A stretch of DNA of 64,000 bases. Source: Blastopirellula marina DSM 3645. Its GTDB lineage: Bacteria; Planctomycetota; Planctomycetia; Pirellulales; Pirellulaceae. The stretch covers positions 1,563,699 through 1,627,698 of the forward strand of contig NZ_CH672376.1 of NCBI RefSeq assembly GCF_000153105.1, read 5' to 3'. Shown one piece after another: positions 18,976-28,455 of the stretch. The position numbers and the translations under genes are program-made. Under the pieces are notes generated by a model. It ran no database searches, was not told where the DNA came from, and saw nothing but the letters and a program-made list of their open reading frames with translations. Every line of letters starts with the position of its first letter. The stretch's first letter is position 1.

Positions 18976-19728
18976 TCATTGCGGACGCGGCATTAATATT
19001 TTTTCATCTTCATGAAGTGCAGAAGATACCAGCACGCGTGATGCGCCGATCGCCAATTGCGCTGCGATATCGGCCGATGTCTGCATCCCACCTCCAGTAA
19101 TCCACTCGACTCCCGCAAGTTGCGTCGACAACTCGCGGCACAGCATCTCGGTTCCGGTCCCCCTCCCCTGCCCAATGTGAGCCAGATCGAGCAACACAAT
19201 TCGCCTAACGCCGCACTCAAACGCGCGTTGCGCTACTTCTTCGGGACGAATCGCCGCACCCACAATCCGTAACGGACGACCATGCCGCAAATCAAGACTG
19301 AACGTCACGTCGTCGCCAAATTCGGCCGCGATCTGCTCCAGATCTTCCCAGCGTCGCAGCGTCTCGAGCCCGACAATCACGGATGCGACATTCTCTCGTG
19401 CCAGCACTTCGATCACGCGTTGGCAATCGGCAAGCGTCGCCAATCCGGCGTCGAGATGCAGCCGCAGACCGGCCTCTGCGATTTTCCGCCAATCTTCAAC
19501 TTGCGGTCGACCGTCTAGAATCGCATCCAGATCCGCGACGTATGCATCCTCAAACGAATACGCGGTAACCATCGCTGCGGCGACGTCGCCAGGCTTTGAT
19601 GAAGCGCACAACTTGCTTTCGATCGGACGATAGCGACGCCGCAAGCCGCCGACGCCGCGCACCACGTGCCGGTCTTTCAAATCGATCACCGGCAAGATCA
19701 CCGGCGGCAACTTAGAAAGTGAAGTCAA
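18976..19728 (-). CDS. HisA/HisF-like TIM-barrel protein (not typical HisA)
   Basis: 250 aa. It starts as HisA does (PPVILPVIDLKDRHVVRGVGG, with the strand-1 Asp), has YVADLDAILDG in place of the HisA HxVDLDGA segment, and ends with the phosphate-binding strands (ITGGGMQTSADIA and IGASRVLVSSALH). The strand-5 Asp (FSLDLRHGRPL) is also kept. Similar HisA relatives occur with tetrahydromethanopterin C1-transfer genes in planctomycetes and methylotrophs; that link is recalled, and no such genes are in the window. Overlaps the end of the upstream squalene-cyclase-fold gene by 17 nt. Confidence 0.7.
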   Translation of the reverse strand: MTSLSKLPPVILPVIDLKDRHVVRGVGGLRRRYRPIESKLCASSKPGDVAAAMVTAYSFEDAYVADLDAILDGRPQVEDWRKIAEAGLRLHLDAGLATLADCQRVIEVLARENVASVIVGLETLRRWEDLEQIAAEFGDDVTFSLDLRHGRPLRIVGAAIRPEEVAQRAFECGVRRIVLLDLAHIGQGRGTGTEMLCRELSTQLAGVEWITGGGMQTSADIAAQLAIGASRVLVSSALHEDEKILMPRPQ

Positions 19729-21211
19729 TGGACTGATCAGAGTAGAGAGGCATATGGCGATAGTAAACTTCTAGGATCATCGCCGCCAAACAGGTCGTGT
19801 ACAATCGCCCCCCCTCCTCAAAGTAAGGGTCGTCAAAGCGCCAGCTTCCCGCCTCGTACAACTTTGTCGATTGCGACTGCACCAGGTAGTTGCTTAGCTT
19901 GTCGTTCCACTTCGTCCACGCAGGCCCGCCTTGGTGCGCCATCACGTTGGTCGCGTAGTAGTTGAAATACATGTCACGCTGCGAGGGCCCCTCGGTCGCG
20001 AGAAACTTCGCTCCCCGTTGCAATCGCCGATCATTGCGACGCCATCCCAGATACATCCGTGACAACAGTCCGATCGCCGTTGTCGTCGGCCGCTTCCCCG
20101 GCCGCTGATATCCATAGTAGGCGCCGGCGTCGGTTTGCACCGTATCGAGAAAGTACTCCGCCAGACCAACTTTGGCGGACGAAACTTGCAGCCCGCCGAT
20201 CAAGGCGCTCTTCAGCGCCATCAATTGCCAACCATAAACCGACGTATCGCCTGGCTCGCCCGGTTGATAGCGCCACCCGCCTTCGAGATGCTGCGCGAAC
20301 TCAATAAACTTCACCGCCTCCTGAGCATCCTGGCGCAGATCAGGATCTTCGGTCATGGCGTACGCTTCGCACAGCGCGATCGCCGCCAAGCCGTGACAAT
20401 ACATGCCAAACTTACTGCCGCCGGTCAGATCGCCTCCTCGATTGCTGACGATCATGTTCGTTCTCAGATAGTAGAGCCCCTTAGCAACCGTCTCTTGATA
20501 GGGACTTTCACGCAGATGCGTGTAACCCTTGCCCAAAAACGGCAGCAGCGCCAGACCGGTCGCGCCGGTCAACGCATGCGCGGTTCCCGGATCGGTAGCA
20601 CGCGCTCCCTGAGGGCCGTTGCGATGATTGAAGTCCCAATGACCATCGTCGTTTTGCTGCGCAGCGATCCAGGCCAACGCGCGTTCGACGGCGTCTTGCG
20701 TCGCTTGTGAGCCTCCGCGCTGCTGCAGCAAACCTGGTTGCTTGGCGGGATCTCTTCCTTCAAATCCACCGGCGCCGGCCGGCGGTACGTAAGTCAGCGT
20801 CGCCGAATCCGAGAACTGCAACGCCGGGGACGGAATCGAAGCGATTGGCGCTGCGGACGGAGCAGTCTGCGCCAGTTGCTGCGCCAACTCCTCAAGCGCA
20901 AAAGTCGAATCGTTGATGACTTCCCCCTGGATGTCCGCAACTTCCGGCTGCCACTTGGGGATCTCGGTAATCGGAACAGTCGGGTCGGCTTCGCCGAGAA
21001 TGATCCCCGGCGGGCCTTCTCGTCGATCGTCGCGCAAGATCCACAATCCAAGCGCCAGCACCACCAATAAATGAAACAGCAAACTGAACATCCAGCCAGC
21101 CGAGCCTTGAAAACGGCGCGACAGCCACAGCACGAGCGCATTCTCCTTCTTCCTGACCCGCGAAGGAGCCGGAGACTCGGCGACATTTGTCGATGCCGAA
21201 AGGATGCGCAT
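19712..21211 (-). CDS. Membrane-anchored squalene-cyclase/prenyltransferase-fold protein, copy 1
   Basis: 499 aa. Topology like TonB: a short cytoplasmic N-terminus, one membrane helix (FSLLFHLLVVLALGLWIL, about 40-60), a Pro/Glu-containing linker, then an alpha/alpha barrel from about residue 165 with repeats such as NDDGHWDFNH, GGWRYQPGEPGDTSVYGWQLMALKS and DAGAYYGYQRPGKRPTTTAIGLLSRMYLG, ending FTF. The DxDD motif of squalene-hopene cyclase is absent, so a sterol or hopanoid cyclase role is unlikely. A clear paralogue is at 23264-24790. Confidence 0.75.
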   Translation of the reverse strand: MRILSASTNVAESPAPSRVRKKENALVLWLSRRFQGSAGWMFSLLFHLLVVLALGLWILRDDRREGPPGIILGEADPTVPITEIPKWQPEVADIQGEVINDSTFALEELAQQLAQTAPSAAPIASIPSPALQFSDSATLTYVPPAGAGGFEGRDPAKQPGLLQQRGGSQATQDAVERALAWIAAQQNDDGHWDFNHRNGPQGARATDPGTAHALTGATGLALLPFLGKGYTHLRESPYQETVAKGLYYLRTNMIVSNRGGDLTGGSKFGMYCHGLAAIALCEAYAMTEDPDLRQDAQEAVKFIEFAQHLEGGWRYQPGEPGDTSVYGWQLMALKSALIGGLQVSSAKVGLAEYFLDTVQTDAGAYYGYQRPGKRPTTTAIGLLSRMYLGWRRNDRRLQRGAKFLATEGPSQRDMYFNYYATNVMAHQGGPAWTKWNDKLSNYLVQSQSTKLYEAGSWRFDDPYFEEGGRLYTTCLAAMILEVYYRHMPLYSDQSIDFTF

Positions 21212-21521
21212 AAATCGCTACCACCGAAACAATGAGTACGCGCCGCACAATCGGCGCGCAGCACCAGGATCACCGTCAACTATAGCTTGATTGAAACTGC
21301 AAGCGTGACGCAAATATTGCGTGTCAAAAGTACGCGAGCTCACTCAATCCCTTTTGCGCGAACATCCATCGTCAGACCGCGATCCGAGTAGCCCACAGAG
21401 CGGGCCTCTTTCGAGGTAAAATATTCTTCGCAATCCCTTCAAAAACAGGAAAGCGGGCGAGAAATCTCGTAAAATCGCTTTCGCAGGCTGTACTGCTTCG
21501 AACCATGCGAAAGCGAACTCC
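21212..21521. other. Divergent intergenic region with two dyads
   Basis: 310 bases between divergently transcribed genes. Dyads seen: GCGCCG-cacaat-CGGCGC near 21241-21258, and ACGCAA-ATA-TTGCGT at 21308-21322, possible operators. No coding sequence is credible here. Confidence 0.4.
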
Positions 21522-23144
21522 ATGAAATCGATTCGTCTCTTTTGGCTTCTGACGTTTCTCGTCACCTGGTCAACAGCCCCTAAGACGCCTTGCTTGAAGG
21601 GGGCGGAACCTCCGCACATCCAGGATATCGTCGCCGCCGGCCGCCAGACTCAGGAACGACTGGCCACCGACACGGCAGCCTGGACGACGGTATTGGAATT
21701 GCCCAATGATCTCTTCGCAGAGGTCGATACCGTTCGCGCTGCGGACATGGAAAAGCAAGTGATTCGCTTAACCAAAGGCGATAGCAGATTGGAAATTGCC
21801 GAAATCATCAGCAGGGAGGGGCTGTGGTACGTCACGACCAAAGAAGGCAATTTCAAATACCGTCCCTTCGAAGCGCCGCTGTCATTTCCCGCCGCCTATT
21901 TCTTTCTGGCGAGAAGTGAAATCCGCATGATCGTCGACGAAATCGATGAAGCGGTGAATTTCGCAGGCGTCGCTGACAATGTCGCCACCTATCGCATGCC
22001 GCTGCCTGAGGCCAATGCGCAGCAAATCAAGTCAGCCCTGAAGATGATCAAGGACGCGGAAACCCGTTCTCCCGATAGCGTGAATCAAAAAATGCGGGAC
22101 ACGAAGCAGATGCTGGAAGGGACCCTCAACACCGGCATCGAGGTGAAGCTCGACATAACGAATGGAGTCATCCTTAAAGATGGCGTCTTCAAAAAGCAAG
22201 TTTGGTTCAAAAACTTTCGCTGGGTTCCCGCATCAGAAGACTCACAGTTCGATATCAGTCAGCAACAATGGACCGATCGGACGCAGCCCCTAGCGAATCA
22301 AGAGTCGCTTCGTGACTTAATCACGATCGCAAATCAACCGTTATGGCGCCCCGGCACGCCCGACGGGGATATGAATTTGCTGCTCTTGAATATCCGCACG
22401 GGAGACTTCCGCCGACTCCCCTATCAACACGGCGTCGCCCTGGGAGGCTGCTTTTCAAAAGACCGATCCCGGGTCTACTTGGCCGGCAATCTTCCGCTGG
22501 AAGGCAGCATGTGCCTCTTTGAGATCGATCTGCTCTCGGGCGAAAACATTCGAATTGGGGGGCCAGAACTGCAGTCCGGCATGGTCTTATCATGCGTCCT
22601 GTCGCCTGACGATCGATATTTGGCCGTCTTGAAACAAGCAACCGGAAAGGGGCCGCTTGATTTTCAGATTTACATTCATGACCTCGAAACTGGAGAAACC
22701 CGTCCGCTAGGCGAAACCATGGATACCGGCTTCCCCTCTTGGCTGCCGGACGGCAAGGGGATCGTGCTGGTGACCCGCGAGTACGCCGCGCTCGACAAGC
22801 CTTCGATCAATACCGTTTGCCGCATGGATCTGAGCGGAAAAATCACCTCGCTGTTGCAAGGCTCTAGCCCGGTAATGCTCATGTCAGAGTCGCGCATCAT
22901 GTACGAAAATAATGAGACCGATCTTTGGTATTCTTGCGACCTTGATGGCAAAGATGTCCAAATGATCGGCGATGGCCTGAAAGGCTATGGCTTCCCGACC
23001 GCAAGTCCCGACGGGAATCAGGTGATCATGATGAAATTTGGCGGAGCAGAAGGGCCGCGGCCTTATCTCGTCGAGATTTCATCGGGCCAAGCGACGCCGA
23101 TCCCTGCTGGTCCTGGCCTCTGGGCGTATCCAGCCTGGCGATAA
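21522..23144 (+). CDS. Secreted TolB/WD40-like beta-propeller protein
   Basis: 540 aa with an N-terminal signal peptide (IRLFWLLTFLVTWSTA). The first 280 residues resemble a DUF1571-like domain (TDTAAWTTVLELPNDLFAEV, later TGIEVKLDITNGVI). From about residue 290 there are TolB/PD40-type repeats: GCFSKDRSRVYLAG, CVLSPDDRYLAVL, PSWLPDGKGIVLV, PTASPDGNQVIMM, a propeller of about five blades. Probably periplasmic binding. It sits between the two squalene-cyclase-fold paralogues and converges with copy 2. Confidence 0.75.
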   Translation: MKSIRLFWLLTFLVTWSTAPKTPCLKGAEPPHIQDIVAAGRQTQERLATDTAAWTTVLELPNDLFAEVDTVRAADMEKQVIRLTKGDSRLEIAEIISREGLWYVTTKEGNFKYRPFEAPLSFPAAYFFLARSEIRMIVDEIDEAVNFAGVADNVATYRMPLPEANAQQIKSALKMIKDAETRSPDSVNQKMRDTKQMLEGTLNTGIEVKLDITNGVILKDGVFKKQVWFKNFRWVPASEDSQFDISQQQWTDRTQPLANQESLRDLITIANQPLWRPGTPDGDMNLLLLNIRTGDFRRLPYQHGVALGGCFSKDRSRVYLAGNLPLEGSMCLFEIDLLSGENIRIGGPELQSGMVLSCVLSPDDRYLAVLKQATGKGPLDFQIYIHDLETGETRPLGETMDTGFPSWLPDGKGIVLVTREYAALDKPSINTVCRMDLSGKITSLLQGSSPVMLMSESRIMYENNETDLWYSCDLDGKDVQMIGDGLKGYGFPTASPDGNQVIMMKFGGAEGPRPYLVEISSGQATPIPAGPGLWAYPAWR

Positions 23145-23203
23145 TCCCAATGCTTTCCAGCGGCGCCCATGAGACTCCGCTTGGCGTTTGCTGCACTCGC
23201 AAC

Positions 23204-23233
23204 AAAAAGAGCCGCTCTCTAAGGAAGCGGCTC
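23204..23233 (-). terminator. Rho-independent terminator
   Basis: On the minus strand, GAGCCGCT - 9 nt - AGCGGCTC is followed by five T (stem arms 23209-23216 and 23226-23233, T-run complement of 23204-23208). It ends the transcript of the squalene-cyclase-fold gene that stops at 23264. Confidence 0.8.
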
Positions 23234-23263
23234 ATTTGCTACGCAATATCCCCAACGACCTGC

Positions 23264-24790
23264 TTACAGCGGAAAGTCTTCTTCCGATGCGGTGTTCTTA
23301 TAGATCGGCAGGTGACGGTAGTAAACTTCCAACGTTAGCAGCGATAGCGAAGTGTTGTAGAGCCGCCCACCTTTGTCGGTGAACCCGCCGGTGAAATGCC
23401 AGCTACCGGCTTCGGGCTGCCCCTCTTTGACCTGTGAGTTGATCAAGAAGTCGCGCTGCTTCACGTTCCAGGCTTCCCATTTGGCGCCGCCATGGTGACG
23501 CATCACCTGCGTTGCGTAATAGTTGTAGTACATGTTGGCTCCGCCGCCCAACGACGGGCCCTGGCCAGCCAGATAGTCGACCCCCTTCTCCAGAGCCGGG
23601 TTTTCTTTCTTCCAGCCCAGATACATGCGGCACAACAGCCCGACGGCCGTCATCGACGCCTTGGCGCCGGGATCGGCGTAGCCATACTTGGCGCCGCCGT
23701 CCGACTGGACTGAATCAAGGAACTTCATCGAGCCGGCAATCGTGTTACGCGGAACCTCTAAGTAGCCCATATGGCCGCTCTTCAGCGCCATTAACTGCCA
23801 ACCAACCACCGAAGTATCGCCGGCCTGGCGCGGTTTGTAACGCCATCCGCCCCCGACCGGATCCTGGCATGCGACGATATAGTTCAGCGAAGCCTGGGCG
23901 GGCGCCATCAAGTTTTTGTCTTGCGTCATCGCATAGGCTTCACATAGTGCGATCGACCCCAGACCATGCGAATACATATTCCCCTGGGCGTCGACCAGGC
24001 TCCCTTCGCGGCCGCGAACTTGCATCAAGCGAACCAGCGCCGTCAGTCCGGCGTTTACCTGCTTCTTGTACTTGCCCTCTTTATGCGTATGGCCTGAGCC
24101 TAAAAACGGCAACAAGCCCATCGCGGTCGCTGCTCGGGGAGAATTGCTAAACTCGCCAAAGTTTTTCGATTCGCCTGGCTTTTTGGCGCCGCGACGATGA
24201 TCAAAATTCCAGGTCCCATCTGGCAGTTGATGGTCGGCGATCCATTTGATGCCGTTGACCACGGCCGCTTCGCTGCCGCCGTTTCCGCCCCCTTCGCTCA
24301 ACATTTTGGTGCGCGTCGCCTGACCGCGGCCGCTAGTGCCGTTACCAGTCAATCCGGCGTTGTCGGTCATCATGTCTGAGAAGGGCGCCGTCTGATCCGC
24401 AAAGTCGACTAGGTCGAGCTGCTGCGTCGCCGCTTCCATCTCTTGAAAATCGGAGACGATGTTTTCTTCTGCGATAACCGCTTCTTCCATTTGCTCTGGC
24501 GGCTTGTCGAAGTCGAGCTTCATTTCATCGATCGGCTCGAATTCTTCCATGACAAATTCGTCGATCTCTTCCGCATCGGCGGTGTCGTCGACGGTGATCT
24601 CACGCTGCTGATTCATCTTTTGCGCGACCGGCAACAAGACCAGCACCAAAATCAGCAAGAAGTGGACAACCAGACTGACCAGCCACGAAGGAACCGCGGT
24701 CAGCAGCAAAAATCGGCTGCTTACTGCGGGACGGACATCATCTTCATGATCCGGTTCGATATCGTTCTGGGGAGCATTGGGAGTGGCCAT
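23264..24790 (-). CDS. Membrane-anchored squalene-cyclase/prenyltransferase-fold protein, copy 2
   Basis: 508 aa. One membrane helix (WLVSLVVHFLLILVLVLLPV, about 35-55) is followed by a very acidic linker (EEIDEFVMEEFEPIDEMKLD) and then alpha/alpha-barrel repeats: LPDGTWNFDHRRGAK, GGGWRYKPRQAGDTSVVGWQ, DGGAKYGYADPGAKASMTAV, AGSWHFTGGFTDKGGRL. Very similar in order and motifs to copy 1 at 19712-21211; again no DxDD catalytic motif. Membrane topology suggests the barrel faces the periplasm. Function unknown; the fold also occurs in complement-like and prenyltransferase proteins. Confidence 0.75.
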   Translation of the reverse strand: MATPNAPQNDIEPDHEDDVRPAVSSRFLLLTAVPSWLVSLVVHFLLILVLVLLPVAQKMNQQREITVDDTADAEEIDEFVMEEFEPIDEMKLDFDKPPEQMEEAVIAEENIVSDFQEMEAATQQLDLVDFADQTAPFSDMMTDNAGLTGNGTSGRGQATRTKMLSEGGGNGGSEAAVVNGIKWIADHQLPDGTWNFDHRRGAKKPGESKNFGEFSNSPRAATAMGLLPFLGSGHTHKEGKYKKQVNAGLTALVRLMQVRGREGSLVDAQGNMYSHGLGSIALCEAYAMTQDKNLMAPAQASLNYIVACQDPVGGGWRYKPRQAGDTSVVGWQLMALKSGHMGYLEVPRNTIAGSMKFLDSVQSDGGAKYGYADPGAKASMTAVGLLCRMYLGWKKENPALEKGVDYLAGQGPSLGGGANMYYNYYATQVMRHHGGAKWEAWNVKQRDFLINSQVKEGQPEAGSWHFTGGFTDKGGRLYNTSLSLLTLEVYYRHLPIYKNTASEEDFPL

Positions 24791-25204
24791 AAACGTTTAC
24801 CTTCGCTCCGCGACATTCGCGCGGGAACATTCCTTGAACGCAGAAAAGAAAAGAGTCGGATGCAGATTTGCCGCAGGGAAAAGGAGGACGCCGGCAAGAA
24901 TATGCCGAAAGTCAACAAATCTTCAACAAAATCAATTTTAGAGGGTACCAACCGCCGCCACACCCCCTAACAGGGGCCATTCTTGCCGTTGAGCCTCACT
25001 AGGACATTCGTTTCTACCCTTCACGAATATTCCACGAGAATCTAACGTTCCCAAAATTGTGAAGTACTCAGCCGGATTGATGAATCTGCTTTCCGGCGGA
25101 AAGGGACTAGCCGACTCCCCATGTCATTCGGTATATTGCGGGATTCCAACCCATAGATTGAGTATCACTCTAATCCACTTGAAGCTGTCCAGGGATCCGG
25201 CGTC
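24791..25204. other. Divergent intergenic region, no gene seen
   Basis: About 410 bases between the squalene-cyclase-fold gene and rpmG. A long plus-strand frame (24443-24970) is the antisense shadow of the minus gene running into this region. No tRNA or clear promoter hexamer pair was found; both promoters presumably lie here. Confidence 0.4.
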
Positions 25205-25369
25205 ATGGCCAAAAAGAGCAAAAAAGCAGAAACCGTCTTTCTCGTATGCGAGGAATCGGGCGACTACAACTACACCCTGAAACGCAAGCCGGGCGGCGAA
25301 AAGCTAAAGCTCAAGAAATATTGCCCGCGCCTGCGCAAGCACACTTGGCACAACGAAAAGAAAAAGTAG
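25205..25369 (+). CDS. rpmG: 50S ribosomal protein bL33
   Basis: 54 aa, found by reading the frame directly. [19 protein letters not shown] starts it, then [19 protein letters not shown] and [15 protein letters not shown], matching bL33 along its whole length (usual length 49-55). Zinc-binding bL33 has two CxxC pairs; here each pair keeps only its first Cys (VCEES and YCPRL), so zinc binding is probably lost. It lies 134 nt upstream of recJ. Confidence 0.93.
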   Translation: MAKKSKKAETVFLVCEESGDYNYTLKRKPGGEKLKLKKYCPRLRKHTWHNEKKK

Positions 25370-25503
25370 TCTCGGACTATTTTGCCGCGACGATCCGCTG
25401 CGAACTGTCACATCTCTGGCGGTTCGTTGATTTTTGGGCCGATATGCGTCAGACTCACGTCCGTTTCGAATCGCATCGCCACGGACTGGAGTAACTTTCC
25501 GCT

Positions 25504-27267
25504 ATGGAAAAGCGCTGGCGCATTTTTCCGCACGACGCTGCCCGCATCCGACAGCTCGAGCAATCGGCTGGAGTTCCCCCGGTTGTCGCCCAGCTTCTCA
25601 TCAGCCGCGGCATTTGCGATCCCAATGCGATTCGCGGCTTTCTCGAAGCGAAATTCTCGGACCTGCGCGACCCGGACCTGCTTCCCGGCGTTACTGCCGC
25701 CGTCGAACGTATTGATGCGGCGATCAAAGCCAAACGCCGCATTACCATCTACGGCGACTACGACGCCGACGGCATCACCGGATCGGCGATTCTCTATCGC
25801 TGCCTGCAAACGCTTGGCGCCGACGTCGGCTATTACGTTCCCAGCCGCTTTGACGAAGGCTACGGCCTAAACAGCGAAGCGTTGGAAAAGCTGGTCCAAC
25901 GTGGAACCCATCTGCTGATCACCGTCGACTGCGGTATCGCCAGCGTCAAAGAAGCGGACCGCGCAAAAGAGCTGGGTCTGGAACTGATCATTACCGACCA
26001 TCACGAGATGGCCGAGCGACTGCCCGACGCGGCGGCGATTGTCCATCCGCGCCTGCCTGGAACCAACTATCCCTTCGGCGGACTTTGCGGCGCCGGCGTC
26101 GCTTTCAAACTTGCCTGGGCGCTCTGTCAAAAAGCGAGCAACGCCCGGCGCGTCACCGACCGGCTGCGCAATTTTCTGCTGACCGCCGTCGGCCTGGCGT
26201 CGATCGGCACCGTCGCCGACGTTGTGCCGCTCTTGGACGAAAATCGCCTGATCGTCCGTCACGGCCTGAACTGCCTGCGCGAGCATTCCGTTCCCGGCAT
26301 CGAAGCATTGCTGGAAGTCGCGAAGCTCGGTGACAAGAAGCAACTAACCAGCGAAGACATCGGGTTTATGATCGGCCCTCGCCTGAATGCGGCGGGCCGA
26401 CTTGGCCAAGCGCAGCTAGCGATCGAACTGCTGACGACCGATTCGCCCGAACGCGCCCGAGCGCTGGCCGAGTACATTCATCAGCTGAACGACAGCCGCG
26501 GCAGTCTCGAACGCAGCATTAATCTCGCCGCTCAAAAGCAAGCCAAAGAAGAGTTCGATCCGGTCAACGATCCGGCCCTCGTCCTAGCTGGGCATGGTTG
26601 GCACGTCGGCGTGATCGGAATTGTCGCCGGTCGGTTGGCCGAAAAATACAATCGTCCGGTCATTCTGATCGCGCTCGATCAAGCAGGCGTAAAGCCCGGC
26701 GTCGGCTCGGCGCGCAGCGCATGCGGCTTGAATCTGCACGAAGCGCTCAAATCTTGCGAGCATCATTTGCTCGGTTGCGGCGGACATGCGGCCGCGGCGG
26801 GCCTACAGATTTCGCCAGACAAGATCGAAGCTTTTCGCGCCGAGTTCCTCGAATACGCCGCCAGCGAAGTCACCGACGAATCGCAAATCGCCGAACTCGC
26901 GATCGACGCCGAAGCCCCGATCAGCCAACTGACGTTCAAGACGATCACCCAAATCGAAATGCTCGCCCCATTTGGTGCAGGAAACCGTCGCCCCATTATG
27001 TGCGCCAGCGGCGCCAAGTTGGTCGACAAACCGAAACGGATCGGCGGCGGCGAGCGCCATCTGTCGGTCCATCTAGAGCATCACGGAGTCCGCATCCGCG
27101 GCGTCGCCTTCGGCCAAGGAGACTGGGCCGAACCGCTCGCCAAACATGACGGGCTGCTCGATATCGCCTTCCAACCGGTCATCAACAACTTCCGCGGCCG
27201 AAACAACGTCGAGCTGCAATTGGTCGACTGGAAACCGCACGAAGCCAACAACCCGCCACCGGCCTAG
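25504..27267 (+). CDS. recJ: Single-stranded-DNA-specific exonuclease RecJ
   Basis: 587 aa, normal length. DHH phosphoesterase motifs are in order: YGDYDADGITGSAIL (I), VDCGIASVKEA (II), IITDHHEMAE (III, DHH), IVHPRLPGTNYPFGGLCGAG (IV), then the DHHA1 domain with GCGGHAAAAGLQI and the OB-fold C-terminus starting near LAPFGAGNRRP. Degrades ssDNA 5' to 3' in recombination and mismatch repair. ATG 25504 is closest to the family start (RWRIFPHD). Confidence 0.96.
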   Translation: MEKRWRIFPHDAARIRQLEQSAGVPPVVAQLLISRGICDPNAIRGFLEAKFSDLRDPDLLPGVTAAVERIDAAIKAKRRITIYGDYDADGITGSAILYRCLQTLGADVGYYVPSRFDEGYGLNSEALEKLVQRGTHLLITVDCGIASVKEADRAKELGLELIITDHHEMAERLPDAAAIVHPRLPGTNYPFGGLCGAGVAFKLAWALCQKASNARRVTDRLRNFLLTAVGLASIGTVADVVPLLDENRLIVRHGLNCLREHSVPGIEALLEVAKLGDKKQLTSEDIGFMIGPRLNAAGRLGQAQLAIELLTTDSPERARALAEYIHQLNDSRGSLERSINLAAQKQAKEEFDPVNDPALVLAGHGWHVGVIGIVAGRLAEKYNRPVILIALDQAGVKPGVGSARSACGLNLHEALKSCEHHLLGCGGHAAAAGLQISPDKIEAFRAEFLEYAASEVTDESQIAELAIDAEAPISQLTFKTITQIEMLAPFGAGNRRPIMCASGAKLVDKPKRIGGGERHLSVHLEHHGVRIRGVAFGQGDWAEPLAKHDGLLDIAFQPVINNFRGRNNVELQLVDWKPHEANNPPPA

Positions 27268-27418
27268 CGACCAGCAACGCATTGCCGCCTGACAAACATC
27301 GCCACCGATTTAGCAGAAGCCAACCCTCTCAACACATGAAGTCGGAAGTCCTTTGTCGCATTTGGGTTACGCCCCCAATTTTTCTGCGAACCGGCCATGT
27401 CGTTGTCGCCTCCTGCTA

Positions 27419-27447
27419 TTGACGCTCAGGCATCGGACATCTATAAA
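27419..27447 (+). promoter_or_regulatory. Sigma-70 promoter of the tRNA-Pro gene
   Basis: TTGACG (27419-27424), 17-nt spacer, TATAAA (27442-27447), near-consensus. The tRNA begins 40 nt after the -10 box, consistent with a short leader. Confidence 0.8.
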
Positions 27448-27487
27448 CGGACTTTCGACCTGAGGGATTTATCCGAACAGGTAGAAT

Positions 27488-27870
<383 letters not shown>

Positions 27871-28125
27871 ATGGACCACATGACCGCCGGCCTCTCTGTC
27901 CTCGATCAATCGTTCAATCCCCCCCTCATGTTTAATGCAGTCTTCTATGCGACGTGCCCAGAATGCGGCCAAAACGCCAACATTGGAAGCGTTCGATCGG
28001 GCAATTTAGTCATCACGTGCCCCACTTGTGACAAGGGGAAAGTACACGACGACATTCAATACAAAGATTTCATCAAGCAACTAGTTCGGAGGCTCGCAAA
28101 CAGCCAAGACAACATGCATTCCTAG
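27871..28125 (+). CDS. Small zinc-ribbon-like protein
   Basis: 84 aa. Two CxxC pairs, CPECGQNANIG and CPTCDKGKV, about 23 residues apart form a likely zinc ribbon; the C-terminus is a basic helix (FIKQLVRRLANSQ). It is followed 63 nt later on the same strand by the truncated TIR gene, which suggests the two were once one unit. Family not recognised. Confidence 0.6.
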   Translation: MDHMTAGLSVLDQSFNPPLMFNAVFYATCPECGQNANIGSVRSGNLVITCPTCDKGKVHDDIQYKDFIKQLVRRLANSQDNMHS

Positions 28126-28188
28126 GCAAACACAAACCAACCGTGACATGCAACACAAGACGCATTCGCGTAGCCGCAGGGACCTCAA

Positions 28189-28455
28189 GTGTATAAGTAC
28201 GATTTCGGATTCTCTTTCGCTGGCGAAGACCGCGAGTACGCGAAAGCCCTAGCTCAATTGGTAAAGCGGGAGAGCGTCCGCGTATTCTATGACGAAGACT
28301 TCGAGGCGGACCTTTGGGGACAAGATGTATACCAAGGATTCCAGCAGGTCTACGGAAAGGATTGCCGCTTCTTTGTTCCATTCATTTCGGCCAACTATAT
28401 CGCGAAGAATTTGGAATTGCCCCTTTTTTTGCCGGAGCAAAGCTGCCGTCCATAA
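28189..28455 (+). pseudogene. TIR-domain protein gene, truncated by an IS remnant
   Basis: GTG start at 28189 with GGGA upstream. About 77 codons of a bacterial TIR (TIR_2-like) domain remain: YDFGFSFAGEDREYAKALA, VRVFYDEDFEADLWGQDVYQ, FFVPFISANYIAKN. The family continues for another 60 or more residues, but here the sequence turns at about 28421 into IS DNA and stops at 28455. TIR domains of this type serve as NAD-cleaving or signalling modules in bacterial defence; the effector or sensor part is lost. Confidence 0.75.

Noticed and set aside
18722..18979. 85-codon minus-strand frame upstream of nqrA
   Set aside because: Starts opposite the HisA-like gene end, has no family features or ribosome site, and occupies a region better explained as leader/promoter DNA.
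24443..24970. 175-codon plus-strand frame
   Set aside because: Antisense to the well-supported membrane-anchored barrel gene; composition reflects the complement of its acidic linker.
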